Shown: positions 39,326 through 50,266 of the stretch, piece after piece
Layout: each line of letters starts with the position of its first letter
How positions within the stretch are numbered: position 1 is the first letter of the stretch
Source of the DNA: Rodentibacter sp. Ppn85
GTDB lineage: Bacteria; Pseudomonadota; Gammaproteobacteria; Enterobacterales; Pasteurellaceae
DNA: 64,000 nt
Reading direction: 5' to 3'
Assembly (NCBI RefSeq): GCF_001999335.1
Contig: NZ_MLHS01000013.1
Location: forward strand, 1 to 64,000
Notes under the pieces: model-generated
Seen by the model: the letters and a program-made list of their open reading frames with translations, nothing else
Databases searched by the model: none
What the model was told of the DNA's origin: nothing
Program-made: the position numbers and the translations under genes

Positions 39326-40663
39326 TTTGTACCGTTTTTTAACCGCACGTTTATCTTGTTCACGCAATCGTTCCAGTTTTTCTTTGATCTGGATTTCCAT
39401 TCCACGATTCGTCGGAAAGTAATATTGTGTCTCTTTGAGTTCCTCAGGGAAATAATTTTCACCGGCAGCGTAAGCATTGGGTTCATCATGGGCATAACGA
39501 TATTCCGCACCAAACTCCAACTCTTTCATTAGGTTAGTCGGTGCATTGCGTAAATGATGCGGTACATCATAATCCGGTAAGTTTTTGGCTTGCTCTTTTG
39601 CCGTGTTAAAAGCGGTATAAACCGCATTGCTTTTGGGAGCTACGGCAAGATAAATGATCGCTTGCGCAATAGCACGTTCTCCTTCATAAGCCCCAACACG
39701 GGTAAAACAGTCCCAAGCAGCAAGCGCCACTTGCATTGCTCGAGGATCGGCATTCCCTACATCTTCCGAAGCAATTGCTAAAAGCCGTCTTGCTACATAA
39801 AGAGGATCACCACCCGCCGTTAAAATTCGCGCATACCAATATAATGCCGCATCCGGTGCGGAACCTCGAACAGACTTATGCAATGCTGAAATAAGATCAT
39901 AAAAACGATCACCCTGTTTATCAAAACGGGCTTGACGCTCTCCCAGCACTTCTTTTAACAAAGTGCGGTCAATTTTTTTGCCGTTTTCCGTTTCATCTGC
40001 CATATCAACCATCAGTTCAAGACAATTCAAGGCGAGGCGGGCATCACCATTGGCATATTCGGCAAGCGTCCATAATAAATTCTCTTCTAAAATTAACCGC
40101 TCCTTTGCTAACCCACGCTCCGAATCTTGTAACGCTTGCTGAAGCACGGATTCTATTTCATCAACAGTTAAAGATTTCAACACATATACCCTCGCACGCG
40201 AAAGCAATGCGTTATTCAATTCAAAAGAGGGATTCTCTGTTGTCGCACCGATAAAAATAATAGTGCCGTCTTCAATATGAGGAAGAAAAGCATCCTGCTG
40301 ACTCTTGTTGAAACGATGAACTTCATCTACAAATAAAATTGTTTTTCGAGCGGAAAGACGATTTTGTTTTGCACGCTCAATGGCTTCACGAATTTCTTTT
40401 ATCCCACTGGTAACCGCTGAAATACGTTCCACATCGGCGTTAATTTGATTTGCAATAATTTCTGCCAATGTGGTTTTGCCGGTTCCGGGAGGGCCCCAAA
40501 AAACCATAGAATGGATATGCCCCGCTTGAATCGCTTTACGTAACGGTTTACCTTCACCGATAAGATGCGATTGACCAAAATATTGATCGAGATTCGTCGG
40601 GCGCATTCTGGCGGCAAGCGGACGAAAATCATTTTCCGAAAAATCAAAACCAAGATTAGCCAT
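39323..40663 (-). CDS. rarA: Replication-associated recombination protein A
   Basis: RarA (MgsA) is a AAA+ clamp-loader-like ATPase acting at stalled forks. The 446-aa protein shows [27 protein letters not shown], Walker [17 protein letters not shown], Walker [20 protein letters not shown] and sensor 1 [14 protein letters not shown]. The order lrp-ftsK-lolA-rarA matches E. coli. A GC-rich hairpin lies in the 62-nt gap after lolA. Confidence 0.94.
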   Translation of the reverse strand: MANLGFDFSENDFRPLAARMRPTNLDQYFGQSHLIGEGKPLRKAIQAGHIHSMVFWGPPGTGKTTLAEIIANQINADVERISAVTSGIKEIREAIERAKQNRLSARKTILFVDEVHRFNKSQQDAFLPHIEDGTIIFIGATTENPSFELNNALLSRARVYVLKSLTVDEIESVLQQALQDSERGLAKERLILEENLLWTLAEYANGDARLALNCLELMVDMADETENGKKIDRTLLKEVLGERQARFDKQGDRFYDLISALHKSVRGSAPDAALYWYARILTAGGDPLYVARRLLAIASEDVGNADPRAMQVALAAWDCFTRVGAYEGERAIAQAIIYLAVAPKSNAVYTAFNTAKEQAKNLPDYDVPHHLRNAPTNLMKELEFGAEYRYAHDEPNAYAAGENYFPEELKETQYYFPTNRGMEIQIKEKLERLREQDKRAVKKRYK

Positions 40664-40700
40664 AACAGGATTCCATTGGAGAATTTAAAACAAACATTGA

Positions 40701-40719
40701 GGGCGTAATTAATACGCCC
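40701..40719 (-). other. Hairpin between lolA and rarA
   Basis: GGGCGTA and TACGCCC pair around ATTAA, 6 nt past the lolA stop in transcription direction. On the minus strand it is followed by TCAATGTTTG, not a U tract, so it is at most a weak terminator or an mRNA end-protecting hairpin. Confidence 0.55.
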
Positions 40720-40725
40720 CGAGCA

Positions 40726-41358
40726 TTACTTTTTACGTTGATCGTCCAACTCTACTCCTTTTGGCGGCTTGAATTGGAACAAACTATCCGAGAGAGACTG
40801 ATTGGTAATGTTACGCAATACATAGAGATTGGTTTGACCGTCTTTCTCCGTGGTACTGAAATTTCTCAATATGCCATTTTCATCCACTCGAATATCAAAT
40901 TGTTTGATATTACTTTTCGTCGATTTAGGTTTTAGCACAAAAGTATCCGCCTGTTTTATCACCGAATATTGATTCCAGTGGCTTTTATCATCACTGGTCA
41001 GCAAGACAAAAGGAGTATTATTTATCGCCTCTTTCACCCACTGCGCCGTCACTTGCTGGACAAAAGGATCGTAATACCAAAGGGTTTTACCGTCTGCAAT
41101 AATCTGTGTTTCTTGTGGCGATGTAGTCTCCATACGGAATAAACTAGGGCGTTTAATTTGAATTTTCCCACTCCCTTGTTGCACATTTTTACCTCCGGCA
41201 GAAGTCACTGTTTGGGAAAAATCCGCACTTAATACATTCACTTGGCTTAAGCGTGATTGCAACTCACTTACGGCATCGGCAAGCGCCATATTAGTAAATC
41301 CGATTAAGCCCAACCCGATTAAACCAAGTGCGGTCAATTTTGAACCTATTTTTTTCAT
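40726..41358 (-). CDS. lolA: Outer-membrane lipoprotein carrier LolA
   Basis: LolA is the periplasmic chaperone that carries lipoproteins from LolCDE to LolB. The 210-aa precursor has a signal peptide (cleavage about residue 27, [11 protein letters not shown]) and the family segments [31 protein letters not shown] and [16 protein letters not shown]. It starts 23 nt after ftsK. lolB and lolCDE are elsewhere in the window. Confidence 0.94.
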   Translation of the reverse strand: MKKIGSKLTALGLIGLGLIGFTNMALADAVSELQSRLSQVNVLSADFSQTVTSAGGKNVQQGSGKIQIKRPSLFRMETTSPQETQIIADGKTLWYYDPFVQQVTAQWVKEAINNTPFVLLTSDDKSHWNQYSVIKQADTFVLKPKSTKSNIKQFDIRVDENGILRNFSTTEKDGQTNLYVLRNITNQSLSDSLFQFKPPKGVELDDQRKK

Positions 41359-41381
41359 TTTACTTTCCTTTAAAGTAGAAA

Positions 41382-44168
41382 TTAATAATCCGAACGGCGT
41401 GCAAGAATTTCACGTTTTCCGTTTTGCATTGCGCTCACAATACCTTGTTCTTCCATTTGATCCATAATTCTGGCTGCGCGGTTAAAGCCTACGCTGAATT
41501 TACGTTGAAGGGCAGATACGGAGGTTGTGCCTGTTGTGAGGACAAACTCCATCACTTCATCAAATAGCGGATCTAACTCACCATTGTTTCCGGGTGATTT
41601 TTCAGCCATTTCTTCATCATCGGCACTCTCTAAAATGCCGTCAATATAATCTGGTTTACCCCGTGCACGCCAGTCATCGGCGATACGTACTACTTCATCA
41701 TCACTCATAAAAGCACCATGTACACGAATCAGATCCGAAGAGCCCTGCCCTGAATAAAGCATATCGCCACGCCCTAATAAGGCTTCAGCTCCGCCTTGAT
41801 CCAAAATGGTGCGTGAGTCAATTTTACTTGCCACGGTAAAGGCAATACGGCTCGGCACATTGGCTTTAATCAATCCGGTGATTACATCCACTGACGGACG
41901 TTGTGTTGCCAAAATCAAGTGAATCCCAATTGCCCGTGCTTTTTGGGCTAAACGCGCGATTAATTCCTCAATTTGTTTGCCCGCAACCATCATCAGATCG
42001 GCAAACTCATCGACGATTACAACGATATAGCTTAATTTTTTCAGTGCCGGCGGCATTTGATCCATGGTATCACCCGGTTTCCAGATTGGATTCGGAATCG
42101 GCATTCCCATGCCTTCATATTCATCAATTTTTTCATTAAACCCTTCAATATTCCGCACGCGAAGCGCTGAAAGTAGTTGATAGCGGCGTTCCATTTCATC
42201 CACACACCAACGTAACGCATTCGCCGCTTTTTTCATATCGGTGACAACAGGTGTGAGTAAATGCGGAATATCGTTATACACCGAAAGCTCCACCACTTTC
42301 GGATCAATCATGATAAATTTCACCTCCTCCGGTTGGATACGGAAAAGCAAACTGAGAATCATGGTATTCACGCCAACAGATTTACCGGAACCCGTTGAAC
42401 CTGCCACGAGTAAATGAGGCATTTTTGCCAAATCCACCACAACAGGCTTGCCACTAATATCTTTCCCCAATGCCATCGGTAAAAGTGCTTTAGAATCACG
42501 AAATTCATTGCTATCCAACACATCACGTAACGGTACAATTTGGCGACGAGCGTTCGGCGTTTCAATACCGATATAAGGCTTGCCCGGAATCACTTCCGCC
42601 ACACGAATAGAACGGAACATTAACGCACGCGCTAAATCCGTATCAATATTTGTTACTTTTGAGGCCTTCACCCCCGGTTGCAATTCAAGCTCGTAACGCG
42701 TTACCACCGGCCCGACCAGTACATCTTTCACCACCGCTTTTACATTAAAGTTCCGAAGCTGTTGTTCAATACGTTGTGACGTATCGTGAATTTCCTCACG
42801 GGTAATATCCTGAGCTTGGGTCGGTCGATGTTCCAATAATTCTAAACTTGGCAATGGCGTACTTGGTTTTTCTCGTTTTGTTGTAGGTTGTTGAAAAGCC
42901 GGATGAACCAAAGAATCTCCATAAGGTTTATAAAGCGGAGCTTCAGATTCAACCAAAATCACTTGTAATGTCTCTTCGGCATTTAACGCTTTAGCACGGG
43001 CTTCCATCTCTGCCAAACGTTGTTTTTCCTGTTCGGCAAATTGACGGGACAAATCATCTTCCAAACGATTATCCTCTGCCACATCGGGATACAGAGCCGA
43101 TTCAGCCTCCAATGAAATCGCTTGCTTCATTGGTGCTAGCGTCACTTTTGGAATAGCGGATTTATCTAAAGTAAAATCATCTTCACCTTGTGAATTTTCT
43201 TCCGTTTGTTTACTCCCCTGTTCCCACACCGTCATAAAATCCGATTGTCTTGATACGCTTCCTTGCTCGGAAATTGTTACTTTTGGTAATTCATCTAAAT
43301 TTTCCGTTTTAAAACCATCAAATTTTTCGTCAAATTCAGATATTGATCTTTGATGTTGGGAGGACATATCCAAAGACGGGGATAATCCCCGAATATTGAT
43401 CAGTTTTTCCGGTTGAACCAGTGGATTTTCTACGGATGTATCAGTTTCTGTTTCTTTGGAATGTTGACTTTCATCCTTTTCCTCCGCCTCTTCCGACAAT
43501 GTGTTATCTTCTTTTACCAAACTGAATGGTTTCCGAATCACAATTTGCTCTAATTCTTCAACAGATTCTGACGATTGCTCTACTCCTTGCTGAGAGTCAT
43601 TTTTCATCGTGAGCCAATTATAAAACAGCCCAATCACGCGAATTAATGAAGCGCCCGAGCAAAAAATAAAACCAAGAACAGCCAGTCCGAAACCGACAAC
43701 AATGCAGCCGAATTTCCCTAAAGTCGGATAAAACGAAATCACCAGACTACCGCCCAACACACCGCCGGATAAGTAATAATTAGTATTGGAAAGCAACAAG
43801 CTCGCCATGACGGTTAAGCCGATTAATAATGTAGCGAAACCGAAACTACGCAACACAATTTTTGTTATTGATAGCGAACGGACAGCTTTTGTTTTTAATA
43901 GAAATACCGGTACGAAAAAGATCAGAAAAGGCAGTAAATGCCCTACGTAACCCCAAAAAACAAAAAAAGCATCAATTATCCACGCACCGAAAGCCCCCGT
44001 CTTATTAATTGTCTCACTCTGAAAACTAGCGGTTGACCAAGAATTATCCAATGGTGTGTAGCTTGACCACGCCACAATCAGATATAACCCGAAAAGTGCG
44101 GTCAATCCCAAAATTAATTCCCCCAAATATTGTTTAGGGGTGAAACGTTCAGTAATTCGTTTAATCAT
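41382..44168 (-). CDS. ftsK: DNA translocase FtsK
   Basis: FtsK couples division to chromosome segregation and activates XerCD at dif. The 928-aa protein has four or five N-terminal membrane helices (about residues 17-170), an acidic, Q/E-rich linker, the alpha-beta motor with Walker [14 protein letters not shown] (K596), Walker [16 protein letters not shown], and a C-terminal gamma winged-helix ([42 protein letters not shown]) that reads KOPS. The linker is much shorter than in E. coli FtsK (1329 aa). It starts 3 nt after lrp. Confidence 0.96.
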   Translation of the reverse strand: MIKRITERFTPKQYLGELILGLTALFGLYLIVAWSSYTPLDNSWSTASFQSETINKTGAFGAWIIDAFFVFWGYVGHLLPFLIFFVPVFLLKTKAVRSLSITKIVLRSFGFATLLIGLTVMASLLLSNTNYYLSGGVLGGSLVISFYPTLGKFGCIVVGFGLAVLGFIFCSGASLIRVIGLFYNWLTMKNDSQQGVEQSSESVEELEQIVIRKPFSLVKEDNTLSEEAEEKDESQHSKETETDTSVENPLVQPEKLINIRGLSPSLDMSSQHQRSISEFDEKFDGFKTENLDELPKVTISEQGSVSRQSDFMTVWEQGSKQTEENSQGEDDFTLDKSAIPKVTLAPMKQAISLEAESALYPDVAEDNRLEDDLSRQFAEQEKQRLAEMEARAKALNAEETLQVILVESEAPLYKPYGDSLVHPAFQQPTTKREKPSTPLPSLELLEHRPTQAQDITREEIHDTSQRIEQQLRNFNVKAVVKDVLVGPVVTRYELELQPGVKASKVTNIDTDLARALMFRSIRVAEVIPGKPYIGIETPNARRQIVPLRDVLDSNEFRDSKALLPMALGKDISGKPVVVDLAKMPHLLVAGSTGSGKSVGVNTMILSLLFRIQPEEVKFIMIDPKVVELSVYNDIPHLLTPVVTDMKKAANALRWCVDEMERRYQLLSALRVRNIEGFNEKIDEYEGMGMPIPNPIWKPGDTMDQMPPALKKLSYIVVIVDEFADLMMVAGKQIEELIARLAQKARAIGIHLILATQRPSVDVITGLIKANVPSRIAFTVASKIDSRTILDQGGAEALLGRGDMLYSGQGSSDLIRVHGAFMSDDEVVRIADDWRARGKPDYIDGILESADDEEMAEKSPGNNGELDPLFDEVMEFVLTTGTTSVSALQRKFSVGFNRAARIMDQMEEQGIVSAMQNGKREILARRSDY

Positions 44169-44171
44169 TTT

Positions 44172-44651
44172 TTATTTTAAAACAAGATAATTGGTTTGTT
44201 TCACTTCTTCCATTACAACATAGGTACGCGTATCATTCACGCCCGGCAAACGAAGTAACGTTGTACCGAGTAATTTCCGATAAGCCGCCATATCCGCCAC
44301 TCGCGTTTTTAACAGATAATCAAAATCGCCCGAAACCAAATGACACTCTTGGATTTCATCAAGAGCTTGAATCGCCTCATTAAATTCTTCAAATACATCG
44401 GGCTTGCCCCGTATAAGCGTAATCTCAACAATAACTAAAAGCGGCGCATCAAGTAATTCAGGGTTCAGCAAAGCACGATAGCCCATAATCACACCTTGCT
44501 TTTCCAAACGTTTTACCCGCTCTAAACAAGGTGTCGGAGATAACCCGACTTTTTTGGAAAGATCAATATTTGAAATTTTTCCATTACGTTGTAATTCGTT
44601 AAGGATTTTAATATCGATCGCATCTAATGCTTTGTTTAATTTCTTTTCCAT
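44172..44651 (-). CDS. lrp: Leucine-responsive regulatory protein
   Basis: A 159-aa Lrp/AsnC regulator with N-terminal helix-turn-helix (DIKILNELQRNGKISNIDLSKKVGLSPTPCLERVKRLEKQGVI) and a C-terminal RAM domain ending VVMEEVKQTNYLVLK. The near-canonical HTH supports orthology to E. coli Lrp. It opens the lrp-ftsK-lolA-rarA group. Confidence 0.93.
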   Translation of the reverse strand: MEKKLNKALDAIDIKILNELQRNGKISNIDLSKKVGLSPTPCLERVKRLEKQGVIMGYRALLNPELLDAPLLVIVEITLIRGKPDVFEEFNEAIQALDEIQECHLVSGDFDYLLKTRVADMAAYRKLLGTTLLRLPGVNDTRTYVVMEEVKQTNYLVLK

Positions 44652-44725
44652 TTTGCTTACTATCTATTTTTACATGGACGTATTTTAGCGAATTTTGCCA
44701 AAGTTTTCAGTATGACAATGAATTT

Positions 44726-46102
44726 CTAAAAATTATCCAATACGTCTAATGCGTCGGCTAATTTTTTCACGGTAAAAACTTGCATATTTTCGACCGCACT
44801 TTTCGGTTTATTCCCAAAAGGAACAATTGCACGTTTAAAACCGTGTTTTGCCGCTTCGCTAATGCGTTCTTGCCCACTTGGTACCGGACGAATTTCGCCG
44901 GCAAGCCCTACCTCACCAAAGATCACTAAATCTTGCGGCAAGGGACGGTTGCGAAAACTGGAAATTAACGCCAGTAGCAAGGCAAGATCCGCACTGGTTT
45001 CCGTAACCTTCACCCCGCCTACAACATTCACGAATACATCTTGATCCGCCATTTGCAAACCGCCGTGGCGATGCAATACCGCAAGCAATAATGCCAAACG
45101 ATTTTGCTCTAACCCCACCGCCACACGACGTGGATTTGACAACATAGAATGATCCACTAAGGCTTGAATTTCAACCAAAAGCGGGCGTGTACCTTCCCAT
45201 AACACCATCACCGAACTACCCGGCGTTTGCTCGTCTCCACGGCTTAAAAAAATGGCGGAAGGATTTTTAACTTCACGTAAACCTTGCTCTGTCATACCGA
45301 ATACACCAAGTTCATTTACCGCACCAAAGCGATTTTTATGGCTACGTAAAGTACGATAACGGGAATCCGCCTCCCCTTCCAAAAGTAGGGAACAATCAAT
45401 CGCGTGTTCCAACACTTTCGGGCCGGCAAGCGTGCCATCTTTGGTGACATGCCCCACCATAATAATCGCCACTTGACGGGTTTTCGCATAACGTGTCAAA
45501 AAAGAGGCACATTCCCGCACTTGCGCCACACTACCGGGCGAAGATTGAATATCCGCTAAATGCATCACTTGGATAGAATCAATCACGATAATTTGCGGTT
45601 TGAGTTGATCCGCCAAATTACAGATTTGCTCTACCGAAGTTTCAGAAAGCATATTCAGTTGATCGTTCGGTAAACCAAGACGATTCGCCCGCATTGCCAC
45701 TTGCTGTAAAGATTCTTCCCCTGTGACATAAAGTGCGGTCATTTTTTGTGCCAAACCGCACATCACTTGCAACAACAAGGTACTTTTTCCCGCACCGGGA
45801 TGACCGCCGATCAAAATAGCACTTCCCGGCACAATGCCTCCGCCCAGCACACGATCAAGCTCTTTAAAGCCACTGCTGAAACGGGGCGTTTCCTGTAAAC
45901 TAATTTCTGACAGCGTTTGAATTTTTGCCTGCGTTTCACCTGCATAACCGCTGAAACGATCATTTTTCGGTTTTGTGGCGGAAATCAACCGCACTTCGCT
46001 AATCGTATTCCAGGCTTTACAGGCAGAACACTGCCCTTGCCAACGGGGAAACTCCGCACCACAATCATTACACACATAGGCTGTTTTCGGCGCTTTTGCC
46101 AT
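44726..46102 (-). CDS. radA: DNA repair protein RadA
   Basis: RadA is a DnaB-like branch-migration helicase in recombination. The 458-aa protein begins with a C4 zinc finger (YVCNDCGAEFPRWQGQCSACKAW). It then has the RecA-like core with Walker A GGHPGAGKSTLLLQ, the KNRFG motif in LRSHKNRFGAVNELG, and a C-terminal Lon-like domain. It starts 18 nt after the CYTH gene. Confidence 0.95.
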   Translation of the reverse strand: MAKAPKTAYVCNDCGAEFPRWQGQCSACKAWNTISEVRLISATKPKNDRFSGYAGETQAKIQTLSEISLQETPRFSSGFKELDRVLGGGIVPGSAILIGGHPGAGKSTLLLQVMCGLAQKMTALYVTGEESLQQVAMRANRLGLPNDQLNMLSETSVEQICNLADQLKPQIIVIDSIQVMHLADIQSSPGSVAQVRECASFLTRYAKTRQVAIIMVGHVTKDGTLAGPKVLEHAIDCSLLLEGEADSRYRTLRSHKNRFGAVNELGVFGMTEQGLREVKNPSAIFLSRGDEQTPGSSVMVLWEGTRPLLVEIQALVDHSMLSNPRRVAVGLEQNRLALLLAVLHRHGGLQMADQDVFVNVVGGVKVTETSADLALLLALISSFRNRPLPQDLVIFGEVGLAGEIRPVPSGQERISEAAKHGFKRAIVPFGNKPKSAVENMQVFTVKKLADALDVLDNF

Positions 46103-46120
46103 TCTCTCATCCTTAAATTT

Positions 46121-47170
46121 TTATAATGCGAGCTTCATTAATTTCACCACTCTGTCAAAATAAAAACGGTTTTTAAAAAGAGCGGTGAGTTTTTCAATGG
46201 TTTTTTCATTATCTTTCGTTTCGCTATGAAAACGAATCAATGCCTGAATTTTATTAAGAAAATACTGATTGTTTTCTAACAATTGTGGCAATATATTATC
46301 GTCCGTTAAGTTTTCTCCTTTACTTTTTACGACGACCTCAAACAATCCCTTATTTTCATCATAATAGTGATATAAATTAAAAAAAGCGCCTACACGTTCG
46401 ACGGTTTTGATAAAATCTTGGCAAAAAACCGATTTTGGCAATGACAGGGTTTCCTCCACCAATTCTTGTTCCATTTTCAGTACAGCATTAAATTTAGCCT
46501 GAAAATCAACCGCACTTTCTTCCTGTTCCGCTCTTAAAAAATCACGCCATTTATTTAACCAATCGGTCATTATAGGGAGATGTCCTAATTGATAACCCCG
46601 TTTTGCCTTGCTGACACTGCTGAAATACATATCGGTTAAAATCGGCAATTCTTCAACAAAATAAAACAGATCGCCAATTTTCCCCTCTTTTAATTCAAAC
46701 TCAATTTCGCAAATCGGTTGTGAACGATCGCCATTCACAATTTCTCCCTGGTCAAAAGCCACCTCAATTTTGGAATCTCGAAATTCAATCAGCCATAAAG
46801 TGCGGTTAAAATCCGTTGAGAATATGGTATTTAATGGGGCATTGGGTAACTGCTCGAAGTTATATAATTCCCGTAACTGTTCATTTGTCGGCGTTTCTTT
46901 TTCTTTCAACGGTAAATTATATTCCGGACGCTCGTGCAAACCGCCGACAACTCTCCCATTGGTTTTCAGGGTTAATGTAAAACATTGATCTTCTTGTCGA
47001 ATACGCAAGCCCATTTTCTGTTTAGAAAGAAAATGATCAGGGTAATCATAATAAGTATTACCAAGAAAAAATCTTTTATATTCCAACAGGTTAAATTGTT
47101 TGAGATGCTGTTCCAATAAATTCAATGCTTCCGCTGAAACAACAAGCTTGAGTTCGATTTCATTATTCAT
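46121..47170 (-). CDS. CYTH-domain inorganic triphosphatase-like protein
   Basis: The 349-aa protein begins with the ExExK metal/triphosphate motif (NEIELKLVVSAEAL). It has further CYTH tunnel strands (KMGLRIRQEDQCFTLTLKT, PICEIEFELKEG), as in E. coli YgiF. The C-terminal about 140 residues are helical and resemble a degenerate CHAD domain. The expected activity is hydrolysis of tripolyphosphate. H. influenzae has the same gene next to radA (from memory). Confidence 0.85.
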   Translation of the reverse strand: MNNEIELKLVVSAEALNLLEQHLKQFNLLEYKRFFLGNTYYDYPDHFLSKQKMGLRIRQEDQCFTLTLKTNGRVVGGLHERPEYNLPLKEKETPTNEQLRELYNFEQLPNAPLNTIFSTDFNRTLWLIEFRDSKIEVAFDQGEIVNGDRSQPICEIEFELKEGKIGDLFYFVEELPILTDMYFSSVSKAKRGYQLGHLPIMTDWLNKWRDFLRAEQEESAVDFQAKFNAVLKMEQELVEETLSLPKSVFCQDFIKTVERVGAFFNLYHYYDENKGLFEVVVKSKGENLTDDNILPQLLENNQYFLNKIQALIRFHSETKDNEKTIEKLTALFKNRFYFDRVVKLMKLAL

Positions 47171-47537
47171 GAGGATAAATCCTTATTAATTTAACTGGTT
47201 AAATATACAAGTAAATATAAATAAATCAAGGTTTTTGTGTACTGCTAAATTTCTACTCGCTTATAACGGAATAAAAATTTATTTTTATCAAATGATATTT
47301 CAGAAAATGCCTGTTCTATCCCTACTTCATGAATAGATCTGCTATATATTTAATCTCAGATCATTATGACTACGTACACAATACTGAAAAATCGACTATT
47401 ATTTCTGCACTCGTCCATTTAGATTAAAACATTAATCAATAAGCTGATGATTGTTATCTATAAAATCAATTCTATTTCAAATAAAAATCAGGTAATATGC
47501 GCACGAATTTCAACCCCTATTATGGAGTAAATGAGAT
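47171..47537. other. Divergent intergenic region
   Basis: The 367-nt AT-rich gap lies between the divergent CYTH and DUF47 genes. It contains a 7-bp palindrome ATTTAAC-TG-GTTAAAT at 47189-47204, 19 nt before the CYTH start. I see no RNA gene, no ORF and no convincing Pho box despite the phosphate-uptake genes downstream. The DUF47 gene has TATGGAG as ribosome site just before its start. Confidence 0.5.
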
Positions 47538-48218
47538 ATGGCAATGAATAATATCCTTGGATTATTTGCCCACTCGCCTTTAAAACCTTTGCAAAAACAT
47601 TCGGACAAAGTCACAGAATGTTGCGATCTTTTGATTCCTTTTTTTGAAAAAACTTTTTTAAAAGATTGGGAAGGAGCGGAAAAGGTTCGTTTAGAAATTT
47701 CCCGTTGTGAGCGTGAAGCAGATTCCCTCAAACGCGAAATCCGTTTGAAATTACCCCGCGGTTTATTCTTACCTATTGATCGTACAGATTTATTAGAATT
47801 GGTCACACAACAAGACAAACTCGCAAACTTTGCCAAAGATATTTCCGGCAGAATGATTGGCCGTCAATTTGGCATCCCTGAAGAAATGCAAGGAGATTTC
47901 TTGAACTATGTTAAACGCAGTTTAGATTCGACCCATCAAGCCCATTTAGCTATTGAGCAGATGGACGAACTGCTGGAAACCGGCTTTAAAGGTCGCGAAT
48001 TGAAGTTAGTTAATAATATGATTCAAGAATTGGATTCAATTGAAGACGATACGGATCAAATGCAAATTCAATTACGCAAAATGCTACTGGCTATTGAACA
48101 TAATTACAATCCAATTGATGTCATGTTTCTATATAAAATTATTGAATGGATTGGAGTGCTTGCCGACCAAGCCCAACGTGTCGGTTCACGCATTGAATTA
48201 ATGCTCGCACGCTCATAA
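47538..48218 (+). CDS. TIGR00153/DUF47 family PhoU-like protein
   Basis: A 226-aa helical cytoplasmic protein of the PhoU-like DUF47 family. Family marks are LFAHSPLKPLQKHSDKVTECC at the start, the repeated acidic EREADSLKREIRLKLPRGLFLPIDRTDLLELV segment and ELDSIEDDTDQMQIQLRKML. It lies 30 nt before the Pit gene, and DUF47-Pit pairs are common. The role is thought to be control of the Pit transporter. Confidence 0.88.
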   Translation: MAMNNILGLFAHSPLKPLQKHSDKVTECCDLLIPFFEKTFLKDWEGAEKVRLEISRCEREADSLKREIRLKLPRGLFLPIDRTDLLELVTQQDKLANFAKDISGRMIGRQFGIPEEMQGDFLNYVKRSLDSTHQAHLAIEQMDELLETGFKGRELKLVNNMIQELDSIEDDTDQMQIQLRKMLLAIEHNYNPIDVMFLYKIIEWIGVLADQAQRVGSRIELMLARS

Positions 48219-48248
48219 TTTATTGACAATAAGAAATAGGAAAACACG

Positions 48249-49511
48249 ATGGAACTTATTAATCAATATGGGACATTATTTATCATAATAACAGCAGTTT
48301 TTGGCTTGTTAATGGCATTTGGTATTGGTGCAAATGACGTTTCAAATGCTATGGGTACTTCGGTCGGTTCCGGCACTATCACAGCTAAACAAGCTATTTT
48401 AATTGCTATGGTATTTGAGTTTGCCGGTGCTTATCTCGCTGGTGGTGAAGTAACCGAAACAATCAAAAGCGGTATTATTGATCCTACACAATTTGTTGAT
48501 TCTCCCGATATTTTAGTGTTAGGAATGATGTCCGCTTTATGTGCTGCAGGAATATGGTTACTCATTGCCTCTTATATGGGCTGGCCGGTTTCAACGACAC
48601 ACTCAATTATCGGTGCAATCATTGGTTTCGCTTGTGTAACAATCGGTTCAGAAGCCGTACGGTGGGAAAGCATCGGAGGAATTGTTGGAAGTTGGTTTAT
48701 TACACCTGTCGTATCAGGCATTGTTTCTTATGCCATTTTTACCAGTACCCAAAAACTCATTTTCGATACGGAAGATCCCTTAAAAAATGCAAAAAAATTC
48801 GGTCCATACTACATGGGATTAACCAGTTTTATCCTCAGTATTGTGACGATAACAAAAGGGCTAAAACACGTTGGCTTACATTTTACCACCACCGAAACCA
48901 TTGCAATTGCGGCAACCATCAGTGTTACTTCAATCGTATTCTGCTATTTTTACTTCCGTAGTGAGGCTTTCAAAAATCGTGTACAAGGCGGTACATTTGG
49001 CGGAGTAGAAAAAGTATTCAGTATTTTAATGTTATTAACCGCTTGTTCAATGGCTTTTGCACACGGTTCTAACGATGTTGCCAATGCAATTGGCCCGCTT
49101 TCCGCCGTAGTTTCAATTGTAGAAAACAGCGGTGAAATTACAACCAAAAGTACTTTAGCTTGGTGGATCTTACCATTAGGTGCGACAGGTATTGTGAGTG
49201 GTTTAGCCGTTATGGGCTATAAGGTAATGGGAACAATCGGAACAGGAATTACCGACCTAACACCGAGCCGTGGTTTTTCCGCGGAATTTGCAACGGCAAT
49301 TACTGTTGTTATCGCCTCAGGAACCGGTTTGCCGATCTCCACTACACAAACATTAGTGGGGGCTGTATTAGGTGTCGGCTTCGCACGTGGTATTGCGGCA
49401 TTAAACTTAACTGTTATTCGCAATATTATCAGTTCCTGGATAGTCACACTACCTGCAGGTGCGTTCTTTTCTATTGTGACTTTCTATATTTTACGTGCAA
49501 TTTTTCTTTAA
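48249..49511 (+). CDS. pit: Inorganic phosphate transporter, PitA family
   Basis: A 420-aa, about 10-12 helix metal-phosphate:H+ symporter. It shows the duplicated signature GANDVSNAMGTSVGSGTIT near residue 28 and FAHGSNDVANAIGPLSAVV near residue 272, plus two PVSTTHSI/PISTTQTLVGA motifs. It pairs with the upstream DUF47 gene. Confidence 0.93.
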   Translation: MELINQYGTLFIIITAVFGLLMAFGIGANDVSNAMGTSVGSGTITAKQAILIAMVFEFAGAYLAGGEVTETIKSGIIDPTQFVDSPDILVLGMMSALCAAGIWLLIASYMGWPVSTTHSIIGAIIGFACVTIGSEAVRWESIGGIVGSWFITPVVSGIVSYAIFTSTQKLIFDTEDPLKNAKKFGPYYMGLTSFILSIVTITKGLKHVGLHFTTTETIAIAATISVTSIVFCYFYFRSEAFKNRVQGGTFGGVEKVFSILMLLTACSMAFAHGSNDVANAIGPLSAVVSIVENSGEITTKSTLAWWILPLGATGIVSGLAVMGYKVMGTIGTGITDLTPSRGFSAEFATAITVVIASGTGLPISTTQTLVGAVLGVGFARGIAALNLTVIRNIISSWIVTLPAGAFFSIVTFYILRAIFL

Positions 49512-49513
49512 TT

Positions 49514-49547
49514 AAAAAGTGCGGTTAAATTTAATCGCACTTTTTTT
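49514..49547 (+). terminator. Inverted uptake-signal terminator after pit
   Basis: AAAAAGTGCGGTTAAA and TTTAATCGCACTTTTT pair with one G-T wobble and end in seven T. One arm is an exact uptake signal, the other has one base changed. Confidence 0.88.
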
Positions 49548-49594
49548 CAAAATTGAGGTCTGTTAACAAGATCTAAAAAAATTAAGGGCGAATT

Positions 49595-50218
49595 ATGCCA
49601 AAAACTATGTTAAGACTTATCAAGCTTTTATTTTCTAGTATTTTACTCGTTTCAACAACTAACATCGCTTATGCGGAAACTCAATACGTGACAGAAAACC
49701 TCAATACTTATCTCCGTCGCGGCGCTGGTGATCAATTTAAAATTGCCGGAGCTATTCAAGCCGGTGAACAAGTTAATGTATTAGAACGACAAGGCAAGTA
49801 TAGTCTCATTCGTGACAACAAAAACCGTGAGGCTTGGATTTTAACTTCCGAACTAAGCAACACGCCAAGCAGTAAGCTTGAAAATCCAAAATTAAAGGCT
49901 CAAATTCAAGAATTAACGTTAAAGCTTAGTCATTTAGACAATGATTGGCAGCAACGTACCGTAGAAATGCAGCGACGTACCAAACAGTCCGAGCAACAAA
50001 GCAGCAAATTATTGGAACAGAATTCCCAGCTCAAACGCGAGTTGGAAATTACCAAAAATAAAAATCGCGACTTAGAAGCTATGCTTGATGTCAGTAAACG
50101 TGAAATTGCAATCCAATGGTTCATTTACGGCGGTTCGGTACTTGGTGTCGGATTGTTATTTGGCTTAATTATTCCTCATATTTTACCAAGACGTAAACGC
50201 CGTGGCGGCTGGGCATAA
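49595..50218 (+). CDS. YgiM-like SH3b-domain membrane-anchored protein
   Basis: The 207-aa protein has a signal peptide (cleavage about residue 27), a bacterial SH3 domain (YVTENLNTYLRRGAGDQFKIAGAIQAGEQVNVL to WILTSELS), a coiled coil of about 70 residues (residues 95-165, Q/E/K-rich) and a C-terminal membrane helix (FIYGGSVLGVGLLFGLIIP) with a basic RRKRRGG tail. This is the TIGR04211/YgiM architecture, and ygiM-cca neighbourhood is shared with E. coli. Exact function is unknown. Confidence 0.85.
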   Translation: MPKTMLRLIKLLFSSILLVSTTNIAYAETQYVTENLNTYLRRGAGDQFKIAGAIQAGEQVNVLERQGKYSLIRDNKNREAWILTSELSNTPSSKLENPKLKAQIQELTLKLSHLDNDWQQRTVEMQRRTKQSEQQSSKLLEQNSQLKRELEITKNKNRDLEAMLDVSKREIAIQWFIYGGSVLGVGLLFGLIIPHILPRRKRRGGWA

Positions 50219-50224
50219 TCAATC

Positions 50225-50256
50225 ACACCGAGCAAATGTTCGGTGTTTCTTTTTTA
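50225..50256 (+). terminator. Terminator between ygiM-like gene and cca
   Basis: ACACCGA and TCGGTGT pair around an 8-nt loop, followed by TTCTTTTTT. The cca ribosome site AAGGG follows directly. Confidence 0.8.
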
Positions 50257-50266
50257 AGGGAAATCA

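Noticed and set aside
39055-39513. Minus-strand 152-codon frame across the SnoaL-like gene and rarA end
   Set aside because: It runs through a terminator hairpin and overlaps two well-supported genes out of frame.
47171-47537. Pho box before the DUF47-pit genes
   Set aside because: TTCATGAATAGATCTGCTAT has a vague direct-repeat look, but matches CTGTCAT half-sites poorly.
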